Assembly: GCA_030612345.1 (NCBI GenBank)
Contig: JAUWOB010000004.1
Location: 1-18,229, forward strand
Source of the DNA: Dehalococcoidia bacterium
GTDB lineage: Bacteria > Chloroflexota > Dehalococcoidia > GIF9 > AB-539-J10
Direction of reading: 5' to 3'
DNA length: 18,229 nucleotides
Within the stretch, counting starts at the first letter, position 1, and each line of letters opens with the position of its first letter. Positions 7,002 through 14,812 of this stretch are shown here, piece by piece. The notes below the pieces were generated by a model. It was not told the DNA's origin. It did no database searches and worked only from the letters and a program-made list of their open reading frames with translations. A program made the position numbers and the translations under genes.

Positions 7002-8909
7002 ATGAATGACCATGTAAACCACGAATATACCGCCAAAGACATCCAAATCTTGGATGAGATCAAGGCCGTACGCTTGCGCCCGGGCATGTATATCGGCGGC
7101 ACCGATCGACACGGACTACACCAGATCCTCTACGAGATAGTATATAACAGCATAGACGAAGCCATGGCCGGGTGTTGTGACCGCATTGACATAACTATCC
7201 GTGAGGACAACAGCATTACCGTAACCGACAATGGGCGCGGGATCCCCACAGAAACTATCCCGGGAGAGAGTATCACGGCTCTGCAAGCAGTGATGACCCG
7301 CCTGCATGCCGGAGCCAAGTTCAGCAATCATGTCTATGGCGTATCCAGTGGTCTGCACGGCGTCGGCGCTTCGGTAGTAAATGCCCTGTCCTTGTGGCTG
7401 AATGTCGAAGTTAAGCGCCAGGGGAAGGTATACCGCCAGGAATATGAACGGGGCCTTCCCAAAGGCGATGTAGAGATCGCTGGCGAATCCCAGGAGACAG
7501 GCACCTCAATCACTTTCCTGGCCGATGAGGAGATCTTCGAGGACATTGACTACGATTTTGATATGGCTTGTCAGCGACTACGGGAACTGGCGTACCTCAA
7601 TAAAGGGGTGGAAATAGCCATCACAGACAAGAGAGCCCAGCAAGAGAAGGCGTTCTACTTCGATGGTGGCATAGCTAGCTTTGTCCGTCGCCTGAACAGG
7701 AATAGGGTTGTTGTTCATCCCTACCCCATTTATATCTCCACTATGATAAACAGCACCATAGTTGAAGCAGCTCTGCAATACAACGATAGCTTCACAGAAT
7801 CCAGTAACTCGTTCGCCAACTGCGTGAATACTAGAGACGGCGGCAGCCACCTTACCGGCTTCCGCTCAGCACTGACCCGCGTATTCAACGATTATGCCCG
7901 CAGCATCAAGTTTCTAAAGGATACTGACCCCAACCTAACCGGAGAAGATGTGCGCGAAGGCACGGTGTCCATCATCAGTGTGAAACTGCCCCAGCCCCAG
8001 TTTGAGGGACAAACTAAGGCCAGCTTGGGCAATCCGGAGGTGAAGAGCCAGGTTGAATCGGCCGTAGCAAGTGGCCTGGCCCTCTACCTCGAGCAACACC
8101 CCAACGAGGGCAAGGCAATCATAGAGAAGTGCCTCACCGCCGCCAGAGCCAGGGAGGCGGCGCGCAAGGCCCGTGACCTCGTTCTAAGAAAGACTGGCTT
8201 CGAAGCATCAACCCTGTCCGGGAAGCTGGCCGACTGTTCAGAGAAGGAACCAGCAAGATGTGAGCTTTACCTGGTTGAAGGCCCCTCAGCCGGCGGCTCG
8301 GCCAAACAAGGGCGAGACCGCGGCTTTCAGGCTGTTCTCCCCCTAAAGGGCAAAATACTCAACGTGGAGAAGGCTGCCAAAGACAAGATTATGGCACATG
8401 AAGAGCTAAGAGCGATTGTCACAGCGTTGAGGGCAAATAGCGACGACCAGTTCGATAGCTCCAAGCTTCGCTACCACAAGGTAATCATCATGACCGATGC
8501 CGATGTCGATGGCTCGCATATTCGTACTTTGCTCCTTACCTTCTTCTACCGTCATATGACGGAGTTGATTAACCAGGGCTATCTTTACATTGCTCAACCA
8601 CCCCTTTATCGCCTCAAATCTGGCAAACAGGAATTCTGGCTTTACTCTGACCAGGAGAAGGAAGAAAGGCTTAAGGGGCTAAGAGAAGACAAGGTCGAAA
8701 TCCAGAGATATAAAGGACTGGGAGAGATGAGCCCCGAACAACTCTGGGAGACGACTATGAATCCTGCCAGCAGGCCCCTGCTCCAGGTACAGGTAGAGGA
8801 TGCCATAGCCGCTGACCAGGCCTTTCATATGCTCATGGGCGACGAAGTTCTGCCTCGCAAGAGATTCATCCAGGCCCACGCTCAAAGCGTGAGAAACCTC
8901 GATATCTAG
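7002..8909 (+). CDS. gyrB: DNA gyrase subunit B
   Basis: A 635-residue ATPase subunit of DNA gyrase, which introduces negative supercoils with GyrA. GHKL ATPase motifs are NSIDEAMAG with catalytic E53, DNGRGIP (76-82) and the ATP lid SSGLHGVGASVVNALS (115-130). The transducer contains FVRRLN and the QTKASLGN loop (337-344). The TOPRIM domain has E426 in YLVEGPSAGGSA and D499/D501/D503 in MTDADVDGSH. The C-terminal RYKGLGEMSPEQLWETTMNP (569-588) is typical. GPSAGGSA favours GyrB over ParE. Length matches the short GyrB form (about 640). The ATG has no convincing Shine-Dalgarno sequence; another ATG four bases on is out of frame. Its 3' end faces nadD. Confidence 0.96.
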   Translation: MNDHVNHEYTAKDIQILDEIKAVRLRPGMYIGGTDRHGLHQILYEIVYNSIDEAMAGCCDRIDITIREDNSITVTDNGRGIPTETIPGESITALQAVMTRLHAGAKFSNHVYGVSSGLHGVGASVVNALSLWLNVEVKRQGKVYRQEYERGLPKGDVEIAGESQETGTSITFLADEEIFEDIDYDFDMACQRLRELAYLNKGVEIAITDKRAQQEKAFYFDGGIASFVRRLNRNRVVVHPYPIYISTMINSTIVEAALQYNDSFTESSNSFANCVNTRDGGSHLTGFRSALTRVFNDYARSIKFLKDTDPNLTGEDVREGTVSIISVKLPQPQFEGQTKASLGNPEVKSQVESAVASGLALYLEQHPNEGKAIIEKCLTAARAREAARKARDLVLRKTGFEASTLSGKLADCSEKEPARCELYLVEGPSAGGSAKQGRDRGFQAVLPLKGKILNVEKAAKDKIMAHEELRAIVTALRANSDDQFDSSKLRYHKVIIMTDADVDGSHIRTLLLTFFYRHMTELINQGYLYIAQPPLYRLKSGKQEFWLYSDQEKEERLKGLREDKVEIQRYKGLGEMSPEQLWETTMNPASRPLLQVQVEDAIAADQAFHMLMGDEVLPRKRFIQAHAQSVRNLDI

Positions 8910-8924
8910 CCATCGGATTTCGCC

Positions 8925-8938
8925 GAACCTGCAGGTTC
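8925..8938. repeat. 14-base perfect palindrome at the gyrB/nadD junction
   Basis: GAACCTGCAGGTTC is fully self-complementary and lies 15 bases after the gyrB stop, between convergent genes. It is followed by no T-run, so it is not a classical terminator. It could be a dimeric protein binding site or part of the gyrB 3' end structure. Confidence 0.5.
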
Positions 8939-9012
8939 TACAAGACTGCGCAGTTCATCGGACAATCGCCACAGCGGCAGCATAGAAAGCAGGCCGGATC
9001 TGATACGCACGA

Positions 9013-9031
9013 CGGGAGCGCTATGCGTCCC
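9013..9031. repeat. Hairpin overlapping the nadD stop codon
   Basis: GGGA(G)CGC pairs with GCGTCCC across a TAT loop, giving about 7 pairs with one bulged G. The loop contains bases of the nadD stop codon. There is no T-run on either strand, so termination is possible but not shown. Confidence 0.35.
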
Positions 9032-9656
9032 CTACAGATGTCATGTACATCTTATGCTCTGTTATATATGTCGCCACTTCCGGGGGGACCAGGTAACGAA
9101 TGGACAAGCCTTGAGCTAGGCGTCGACGCATGTTCGCCGAGCTAATCCCGATTACAGGCATATCAAGCTGAATAACCTGTTCCAGTAACCCGGGTAGTGC
9201 TGTTTCCAGGTGTTTCAGGTCCTTTGAGCCCGATCCTTCGACTTCGCTCAAGACAGGTCTGGGGGCAACCACCAGCCTGCACAGCTGAACCACTCTCTTC
9301 GGTTCCTTCCACAGAGGGAAGTCGGCCAGGGCATCGTGCCCCAGTATGAAGAAGAAATGTGCGTCACTGCCAGCTTGCTTTCGCAGCATTGTCAGGGTAT
9401 CAACCGTGTAAGTGGGACCGGGGCGCTCCACCTCGAGTGTACAAAGCTTGAAATGAGGGTTGTCAGCTATGGCGCGACGCACCATCTCTGCCCTGTGGGC
9501 TGCCAAACTAACATCGCGGTCTAGCTTAAGCCAGGGCTGCCCGGCAGGCACGAACAGCACTTCGCTCAGTCCGAGCTTTATTCTTGCTTCCTCAGCGACG
9601 ATGAGGTGGCCAATGTGAATAGGGTCAAATGTACCGCCAAGAACGCCTATGTTCAC
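9021..9656 (-). CDS. nadD: Nicotinate-nucleotide adenylyltransferase
   Basis: A 211-residue nucleotidyltransferase that adenylates nicotinate mononucleotide to deamido-NAD in NAD synthesis. Visible motifs are GGTFDPIHIGHL (7-18, the ATP-binding H-x-G-H), FVPAGQPWLK (35-44), YTVDTL (83-88), FILGHDAL (103-110) and ISSANMRRRLAQGLSIRYLVP (171-191, the SSTxxR-type motif). The start is a GTG (9654-9656) four bases after the obgE TAA, so the two are probably co-translated. In the variable linker before the ISS motif, residues 134-141 (PVLSEVEG) are encoded by a fragment that looks like a dispersed genomic repeat. The frame stays open through it. The linker lies away from the catalytic motifs, so the enzyme is probably active. 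Confidence 0.94.
   Translation of the reverse strand: MNIGVLGGTFDPIHIGHLIVAEEARIKLGLSEVLFVPAGQPWLKLDRDVSLAAHRAEMVRRAIADNPHFKLCTLEVERPGPTYTVDTLTMLRKQAGSDAHFFFILGHDALADFPLWKEPKRVVQLCRLVVAPRPVLSEVEGSGSKDLKHLETALPGLLEQVIQLDMPVIGISSANMRRRLAQGLSIRYLVPPEVATYITEHKMYMTSVGDA
9234..9256 (-). repeat. Short dispersed palindromic repeat in frame within nadD
   Basis: The plus strand reads CCTTCGACTTCGCTC followed by AAGACAGG. Read on the minus strand it encodes PVLSEVEG. I recall VLSEVEG as the usual translation of a REP-like repeat scattered through many bacterial genomes. On the minus strand CTTGA and TC(G)AAG can form a small imperfect hairpin. No second copy is visible in this window. Confidence 0.6.
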
Positions 9657-9660
9657 TGCC

Positions 9661-10725
9661 TTATCTTCTCGGTTTGGGACGGAATACCGCTACTTGAGAC
9701 TGCGCGGTTCTTTCCCCATCCTGGCTTGCCTGGTCCACCATTGCCACGGCCTTCCTGAGCAATTCTAACACAGCCTGACCGCTAACTGCAGAGATGTAGA
9801 AGACAGGCGCCGCCAGCTCGGGTAAGATGGGAGCAAGGGACTTCTTGATCTCGGGCAGATGGGCCTGAACCTCAGGCAAGTCTATCTTATTCACCACTAC
9901 GACTTTGGGCTTACGCGATAAGCCTTCCTGTACGGCGATCTCCCTATCCAATGTCCTGACATCGTCAAGAACGGCCGGCGAACTGCCATCCAGCAGATAG
10001 ATCAGCAGCCCGGTCCTTTCCACGTGGCGCAAGAATCCGTTTCCCAGTCCTTTGCCCAGATGAGCGCCTTCCACAAGGCCGGGAATCTCAGCCACAATAT
10101 AATCTCTCCTGTCCCCTGGCATAACTCCTAGAACTGGCTGGCGCGTGGTGAAGGGATAATCGGCGATTTCGGGCCTGGCTCTGGATACCGCAGCCAACAA
10201 AGTAGATTTCCCCGAGTTCGGCTGCCCGACAATACAGATATCCGTGATGAGTTTCAGCTCGAGGATAATGCATCGCCCTTCTCCCGGCTTCCCCTTGCTG
10301 GCTATCTCCGGAGCCTGATTCACGGCTGTGGTGAAATGCACATTACCCAACCCTCCTCGACCCCCCTTGACCACGAGAAAGCTCTGCCTCTGCTCCCTCA
10401 GATCAGCCAGCAGTATCTCCTCCTCCGAAGCAGTCTCTGTGAAGACCATCGTGCCCACAGGCACCGAAATAGCTAGATCGTCACCCTTCTTGCCATGCTT
10501 CCGCCACCCACCCCCTCGATGGCCGTCTCCAGCTACATACTCCTTTTGCCACCCCGTCAAGCTCAGATCAACTACGTTGGAGCTGGCCACCACAATCACG
10601 TTGCCACCGTCCCCGCCATCCCCACCATCCGGACCACCGAAAGGAATATACTTCTCCCTCCGAAAACTGACACAGCCATCCCCACCACATCCACCTCTAA
10701 CTACAATCCCTCTTCTATCTCTCAT
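9661..10725 (-). CDS. obgE: Obg-family GTPase, lacking most of the OCT domain
   Basis: A 354-residue GTPase that acts in 50S ribosome assembly and stress control. The glycine-rich Obg fold covers about 1-158 (VSFRREKYIPFGGPDGGDGG, GRGGLGNVHF). The G domain has G1 GQPNSGKST (167-175), G2 PFTTRQPVLG (191-200), G3 EIPGLVEGAH (213-222), G4 NKID (279-282) and G5 ISAVSG (311-316). G3 begins with Glu where Obg proteins normally have Asp (DIPGLIEGA). After the G domain only about 25 residues remain, ending VAVFRPKPRR. This resembles just the first strand of the C-terminal OCT domain, so the gene is the short form. No clear ribosome site precedes the ATG. It lies downstream of dnaA and four bases before nadD. 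Confidence 0.93.
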   Translation of the reverse strand: MRDRRGIVVRGGCGGDGCVSFRREKYIPFGGPDGGDGGDGGNVIVVASSNVVDLSLTGWQKEYVAGDGHRGGGWRKHGKKGDDLAISVPVGTMVFTETASEEEILLADLREQRQSFLVVKGGRGGLGNVHFTTAVNQAPEIASKGKPGEGRCIILELKLITDICIVGQPNSGKSTLLAAVSRARPEIADYPFTTRQPVLGVMPGDRRDYIVAEIPGLVEGAHLGKGLGNGFLRHVERTGLLIYLLDGSSPAVLDDVRTLDREIAVQEGLSRKPKVVVVNKIDLPEVQAHLPEIKKSLAPILPELAAPVFYISAVSGQAVLELLRKAVAMVDQASQDGERTAQSQVAVFRPKPRR

Positions 10726-10874
10726 TAATCAACATATAATTGTATAGTGTTAAAGATGGTTACTAATCATTATAAGTAATGCTGTCCCAAAATGAGTGAC
10801 GATTGAGGGGTTCAGAGTGCAGAGGAAATGGTGGCCGAGATAAGCAACAATCTATCCACAAATCAACGTCATTT
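10726..10874. other. Candidate replication-origin-like gap between dnaA and obgE
   Basis: The left half (about 10724-10790) is clearly AT-rich against a GC-rich background, with several TATA/ATTA stretches that could also hold an obgE promoter (TATAAT on the minus strand at 10769-10774). Just beyond it lie two same-strand near-consensus DnaA boxes, 21 bases apart. An AT-rich segment beside DnaA boxes next to dnaA is the usual layout of a bacterial origin. However, there are only two imperfect boxes and they lie on the 3' side of dnaA, so this is only a candidate. Confidence 0.3.
10852..10860 (+). promoter_or_regulatory. DnaA-box-like site 1
   Basis: CTATCCACA differs from the consensus TTATCCACA at only the first base. 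It lies in the gap downstream of dnaA. Confidence 0.4.
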
Positions 10875-10881
10875 TTACACA
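10873..10881 (+). promoter_or_regulatory. DnaA-box-like site 2
   Basis: TTTTACACA differs from the relaxed consensus TTATNCACA at one position. It has the same orientation as site 1, starts 21 bases further on (two helical turns), and overlaps the end of dnaA. Confidence 0.3.
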
Positions 10882-12221
10882 GTCTGGTATGCCTGTCTAG
10901 AGCTTTTCTGCAGGCTGATTTTCTGTTTTATCTCCGCCACCTGGCTAGAAAGGTCAGGATTGACGCTCAGTTCGCTGGCTATTCTTTCGTAGCCATGAAG
11001 AATCGTGGCATGGTTTCTGCCGCCTAATGCCCTGCCGATTTCGGTCAGAGGACAGTTATGTCCCTCGCGCATAAGATAGATGGCCACATGTCGTGCCAGG
11101 CTGGTCATTCTGTCTCTTTTCTTGCCCACCAGCTCTTCCGCCGACAGGTTGAAATGGTCCGCCACCGCGCGTAAGAGCAGCTTTATGTCCTGTTGATGGG
11201 TCGCGCTTGTCAACAACTTGTTGATTGTTTGGGGAGTGACCTTGGTTCCACTCAATCTAACCTGGGCAGTGATATATACCAACGCACCTTCAAGCTGGCG
11301 AACATTCTCGCACACTTTCTCCGCTACGATGTGCAGCACACCTTCCATGTCTGGAGTCATCGCAGTTTCTGCCTTGGCCCGTAAGATGTTCAGACGTGTT
11401 TCAAAGTCGGGCGGCTGTATGTCGGTAACAAGACCCCCTTCCAGGCGCGATCTCAGCTTGCTGCTGAGCGGCTGCATGTCTTTGGGAGCGCAGTCACCGG
11501 TGATGACGATCTGACAGTTGTTATTGTATAGGTCGTTGAAGACGTGGAAGAAGCATTGCAGGGTTTGTTTCTTGTCGATAAGGAAGTGCACATCGTCAAA
11601 TAGAAAGATGCGGATACTTCTGAATTTGCTGCGGAAGGTGTCAATCTGATTCTCTCTGGCCGCCAAGACAAACTCACTGGCGAATTGTTCCGCGGTGGTA
11701 TAGGCAGCTTGCAGCCCGTTCTTTGTCGTTAGGTGCCCGATAGCATGCAGCAAATGTGTCTTACCTTGTCCGGTACTGCTGTGAATGAAGAGCGGGTTAT
11801 AACTGTTTGCCGGATGTTCGGCTACCTCCACAGTGGCAGCATAAGCCAGTCGATTAGAATCGCTGACCACAAAGTTGTCAAAGGTATACTTTGGGTTGAA
11901 TCTATGCCGCTTTGCTATACTACTTGTCCCGCCATCGGTTTGACTGGCCAAAGGGCTGGCTGACAATTGTTCACCATTGCCGACCACGAACTGGACGTCG
12001 GCATCCTGACCCATAATATCGACCAGAGTCTTCCGAACCAGCGGACAAAGGCGCCTCGATAGCCATTCAGCGATAAAGACGTTAGTGACGCCGACAATAA
12101 AGACATTGTCCTGGTAGCTTAGACCCTGGCTACTGCTGAGCCAGGTAGTGTAATTCGCTCTGCTGACCTGAATTTGAAGCTTACCTAGTGCTGTCTTCCA
12201 AATCTCTTTCGCTGATTCCAA
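10875..12221 (-). CDS. dnaA: Chromosomal replication initiator protein DnaA
   Basis: A 448-residue AAA+ initiator. Domain I covers about 1-75 (EIWKTALGKLQIQVSRANYTTWL), then a short variable linker. The AAA+ core starts at about 108 (FNPKYTFDNFVV), with Walker A SSTGQGKTHLLHAIGH (148-163, K154), Walker B FLFDD (206-210), and the arginine-finger region LRSRLEGGLVTDIQPPD (256-272). Domain IV has the helix-turn-helix signature ending TEIGRALGGRNHATILHGY (393-411). Several core positions differ from typical DnaA: SSTGQGKTH instead of GGVGLGKTH, DKKQTLQCFFHVF instead of GKERTQEEFFHTF, and GGRNHATI instead of GGRDHTTV. Catalytic residues remain. The start is a TTG with only a distant GGGAG upstream. 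Length is normal. It is divergent from fmt and lies upstream of obgE-nadD. Confidence 0.93.
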   Translation of the reverse strand: MESAKEIWKTALGKLQIQVSRANYTTWLSSSQGLSYQDNVFIVGVTNVFIAEWLSRRLCPLVRKTLVDIMGQDADVQFVVGNGEQLSASPLASQTDGGTSSIAKRHRFNPKYTFDNFVVSDSNRLAYAATVEVAEHPANSYNPLFIHSSTGQGKTHLLHAIGHLTTKNGLQAAYTTAEQFASEFVLAARENQIDTFRSKFRSIRIFLFDDVHFLIDKKQTLQCFFHVFNDLYNNNCQIVITGDCAPKDMQPLSSKLRSRLEGGLVTDIQPPDFETRLNILRAKAETAMTPDMEGVLHIVAEKVCENVRQLEGALVYITAQVRLSGTKVTPQTINKLLTSATHQQDIKLLLRAVADHFNLSAEELVGKKRDRMTSLARHVAIYLMREGHNCPLTEIGRALGGRNHATILHGYERIASELSVNPDLSSQVAEIKQKISLQKSSRQAYQTV

Positions 12222-12243
12222 TCTATCCCAACTCCCGACAGTG

Positions 12244-12265
12244 CTCAGCTACAGAGATAGCTGAG
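12244..12265. repeat. Perfect 8-bp hairpin in the dnaA/fmt divergent spacer
   Basis: CTCAGCTA and TAGCTGAG form a perfect inverted repeat around a CAGAGA loop. It lies 22 bases upstream of the dnaA start, so it would be in the dnaA 5' leader or operator region. It has no T-run. It could be a regulator site or an mRNA structure affecting the poor TTG start. Confidence 0.45.
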
Positions 12266-12344
12266 AAAAGTATTATGGCGAGGCTAACAGTTAAAGACTT
12301 ACCTCTCTATAGGATATCAGGTTTGCTCAGACCTTCGCTAGGCG

Positions 12345-13331
12345 ATGTTTGACATAACCAGAGAATTAACTGAAAATAACCCCGCCGTGACTGTGCGTAC
12401 TGTCTTTATGGGCACTCCACCGTTTGCTGCGACCGTGCTGGAGGCCTTGCTCTCGAGTTCCTATCAGGTCGTTGCTGTCTATACCCAGCCCGATAAACCT
12501 GCCGGCAGAGGGCATCGGGTTGTTCTCCCGCCGGTGAAGAGGCTGAGCGCCGAGCGAGAAATACGGGTTATTCAGCCCCGCAGCCTTAAATCAAGCGAGG
12601 TGGTCGAAAGGCTGGCCAGCCTGCAGCCCCAGCTGATAATCGTAGCAGCCTTTGGCTTTGTCCTTCCCCCCGAGATGCTTGCCTTGCCCAGCTTCGGCTG
12701 TTTGAACGTTCATCCGTCATTGTTGCCCCGGCACCGAGGGCCGTCTCCAATCCCTAATACGATTCTCTGTGGAGATGACGTTACTGGCGTAACCATAATG
12801 CTAATGGACGCTGGACTGGATACGGGGCCGGTCCTGGCTCAGGAGAAAGTGGGCGTCTCCTTGGCGAATACCACCGGCTCCCTCAGCGCCAAGTTGGCTG
12901 ACGCTGGGGGCAAGCTCTTGCTGGAGACTCTGCCTGAATGGCTTGGTGGAGAGCTGAGGCCGCAACCTCAAGATGAGTCCCGGGCCACCTATAGCAAGTT
13001 GATAACCCATGAAGATGGCGAAGTTGATTGGCACCTTCCGGCGCTCGAGCTCTGGCGGAGGGTAAGGGCCTACAATCCCTGGCCGGTCTGCCACACGTGG
13101 TGTCAGGGCAGACGGCTCAAGATTCACCAGGTCCTTCCTTTCGACGATGAAGCAAAGGGCGAGATAGGGCAAGTGATAGTCTTAAGCGAGCCACCCGGGA
13201 TTGGGGTTGTGACCGGGCAGGGTGTTCTGGGACTTTGCCGCGTTCAGTTGGAAGGAAGGCGGGACATGTCGGCAGGTGAATTTGTGCACGGGAAGAGGGA
13301 TTTCGTGGGTTCGGTTTTGGGGAGAAGGTAG
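12345..13331 (+). CDS. fmt: Methionyl-tRNA formyltransferase
   Basis: A 328-residue enzyme that formylates the initiator Met-tRNA using 10-formyl-THF. The Rossmann-type N-terminal domain has FMGTPPFAATVLEAL (21-35) and QPDKPAGRG (48-56). The catalytic triad is N121 and H123 in LNVHPSLLPRHRGPSPI and D159 in MDAGLDTG. The C-terminal tRNA-binding domain covers about 215-328 (ITHEDGEVDW, RVRAYNPWP). In the family the usual start is one residue before R-x-V-F-M-G-T-P. That would be the GTG at 12393, giving 312 residues; the 16 extra N-terminal residues from the ATG at 12345 look unconserved. Neither start has a convincing ribosome site. It is divergent from dnaA and ends 10 bases from the convergent DUF401 gene. 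Its substrate could be supplied by fhs at the right end of the window. Confidence 0.94.
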   Translation: MFDITRELTENNPAVTVRTVFMGTPPFAATVLEALLSSSYQVVAVYTQPDKPAGRGHRVVLPPVKRLSAEREIRVIQPRSLKSSEVVERLASLQPQLIIVAAFGFVLPPEMLALPSFGCLNVHPSLLPRHRGPSPIPNTILCGDDVTGVTIMLMDAGLDTGPVLAQEKVGVSLANTTGSLSAKLADAGGKLLLETLPEWLGGELRPQPQDESRATYSKLITHEDGEVDWHLPALELWRRVRAYNPWPVCHTWCQGRRLKIHQVLPFDDEAKGEIGQVIVLSEPPGIGVVTGQGVLGLCRVQLEGRRDMSAGEFVHGKRDFVGSVLGRR

Positions 13332-13341
13332 TTGAAGAACG

Positions 13342-14553
13342 CTAGGCTGCCAGGTAGTAGATGAGTATTGCCACGGCCTCTATGGCCAGCAGGGGGGGCA
13401 GAATATCTCTGTATACCTTAGCCAGGCTAGCTTTGAAGTATTCAGTCGAAAGTATAAGGCATAGATGGACAGGTGAGAGAAGAACCCCCACGTATCCACT
13501 GATGTAGGCCAGCAGCAGACCATAGGTGTTGACCTCTGAACCGAGGGTTAGGAAGGGGATCAGTAGCGGGAGGCTAATGCCGACAAATCCCATGCTAATC
13601 CCTGTGGCAAAGCCCATTAGAAAGGGCAGGGCGGCCAGGATGACCAGCATGGGCAGCCCTATGTTCTGCATATCTGAGAAGAGCGCATAGGCAGCCCCAG
13701 AGCCCTCAATTGCTGCCTTGTATAGCATAACGGCATATAGCAGGAACAGGATTCTGAGATCCAGGCCATATTTGAGCGACATCCGCAACTCCGGCCATTT
13801 GGCCCTTTGTTGGCCGGCCAACAGCACTAGGGCCAGAGGAAAGGCTATCACCGCATTCAGCCCTAGCAGAACGAGTGTCACGACCAGCAGGATCGGCCAG
13901 GAGGCCCTCAGAAGATCTTGAACTATACTCTTCTTTGGCGTCCTCTCCTTTGTCGCCCGTGTCTTGTTCGGCTTAAGCATTCGGTAACTGGAAACGAGGC
14001 CAAGTGCAATGATCAAAGCGGTCATAGGCAGAAGTGTCGTCGTCACCGAGGAAAGCCGGACGGACAGTATTATGCTTGTCGTTATGATGGCTGGATATAC
14101 CGGCAAGGAAGTCTCCCATACGTGCCTGAACCAGTAGTTTATGAATGTGACCCGTTCCGGCGTGAGGCCCATTCTGCCGGCTAAATCCTTCAAGGCAGTA
14201 GCCGAAACAAGGGCTCCGGCTGGCATAGGAACCAGTCCTATCACAGCAGGAACGAGATGCATAGCAAGCCTGGGGCCAAGTTTCTCCATCGTGGCGGCCA
14301 GGCTCATAAGAAGACCCTTCACCTCCATCAAGTGACTCAAGGTCAGGGCGCTGGCAACAATTGCCAGCAGTCTAAGAGTCTCGTAGTCCAGCAAGGTGCG
14401 CAACATGTGCTGAGGCAGCGACTGCACCGGCAGGAGCAGCAGCGAAACGGCCAGGCTTCCCGCGAATATGGCCGGACCCGGGTGGACCTTCAGCCTGAGC
14501 AGAATCAGTATCCCGCCGATAGATGCCAGCAAAGCCAGAGATGGGCTCAACAT
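13342..14553 (-). CDS. DUF401-family integral membrane protein (putative permease)
   Basis: A 403-residue, very hydrophobic protein with roughly ten predicted membrane helices, for example at about 5-20, 27-43, 61-76, 100-110, 152-166, 174-190, 215-245, 265-280, 300-330 and 385-402. The motif GLVPMPAGALVSA (106-118) and the segment NYWFRHVWETSLPVYP (139-154) match the DUF401 family as I recall it. That family is related to gluconate/citrate-type ion transporters, so uptake or export of an organic anion is plausible, but no substrate can be named. The ATG has AAGGGG about 7 bases upstream. It is convergent with fmt and on the same strand as the nitroreductase, but 259 bases separate those two genes, so it may have its own promoter. 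Confidence 0.8.
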   Translation of the reverse strand: MLSPSLALLASIGGILILLRLKVHPGPAIFAGSLAVSLLLLPVQSLPQHMLRTLLDYETLRLLAIVASALTLSHLMEVKGLLMSLAATMEKLGPRLAMHLVPAVIGLVPMPAGALVSATALKDLAGRMGLTPERVTFINYWFRHVWETSLPVYPAIITTSIILSVRLSSVTTTLLPMTALIIALGLVSSYRMLKPNKTRATKERTPKKSIVQDLLRASWPILLVVTLVLLGLNAVIAFPLALVLLAGQQRAKWPELRMSLKYGLDLRILFLLYAVMLYKAAIEGSGAAYALFSDMQNIGLPMLVILAALPFLMGFATGISMGFVGISLPLLIPFLTLGSEVNTYGLLLAYISGYVGVLLSPVHLCLILSTEYFKASLAKVYRDILPPLLAIEAVAILIYYLAA

Positions 14554-14635
14554 GTCAGCACCCCTTACTCATCATCACGTGGCGCATGTTGTTATGGGAG
14601 CGAGGCAGTGACGTTCACGAACCTGGCTAGTTTGA

Positions 14636-14676
14636 GAGATGCCTGCCGCAGAGGGACAACTGGCACCAGGTATCTC
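14636..14676. repeat. 10-bp inverted repeat in the nitroreductase-DUF401 gap
   Basis: GAGATGCCTG (14636-14645) and CAGGTATCTC (14667-14676) pair over 10 positions with one G-U wobble on the plus strand, around a 21-base loop. The 259-base gap around it (14554-14812) holds no convincing gene; the minus-strand frame crossing it is out of frame with the nitroreductase and looks like a shadow. A weak terminator or regulator site is possible. Confidence 0.4.
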
Positions 14677-14812
14677 TGGATATGAGCGGCAGGCCGGAGA
14701 CCGTCGGCTCGGACTTCGCCACATGCTTGATGCCAGATTATAGACTGTTGGCTTCCGAATGGCAAAGGCACCAGCCAGGCGGGTACCCTCAGTGCACCTC
14801 CGAAGTAGCTCC

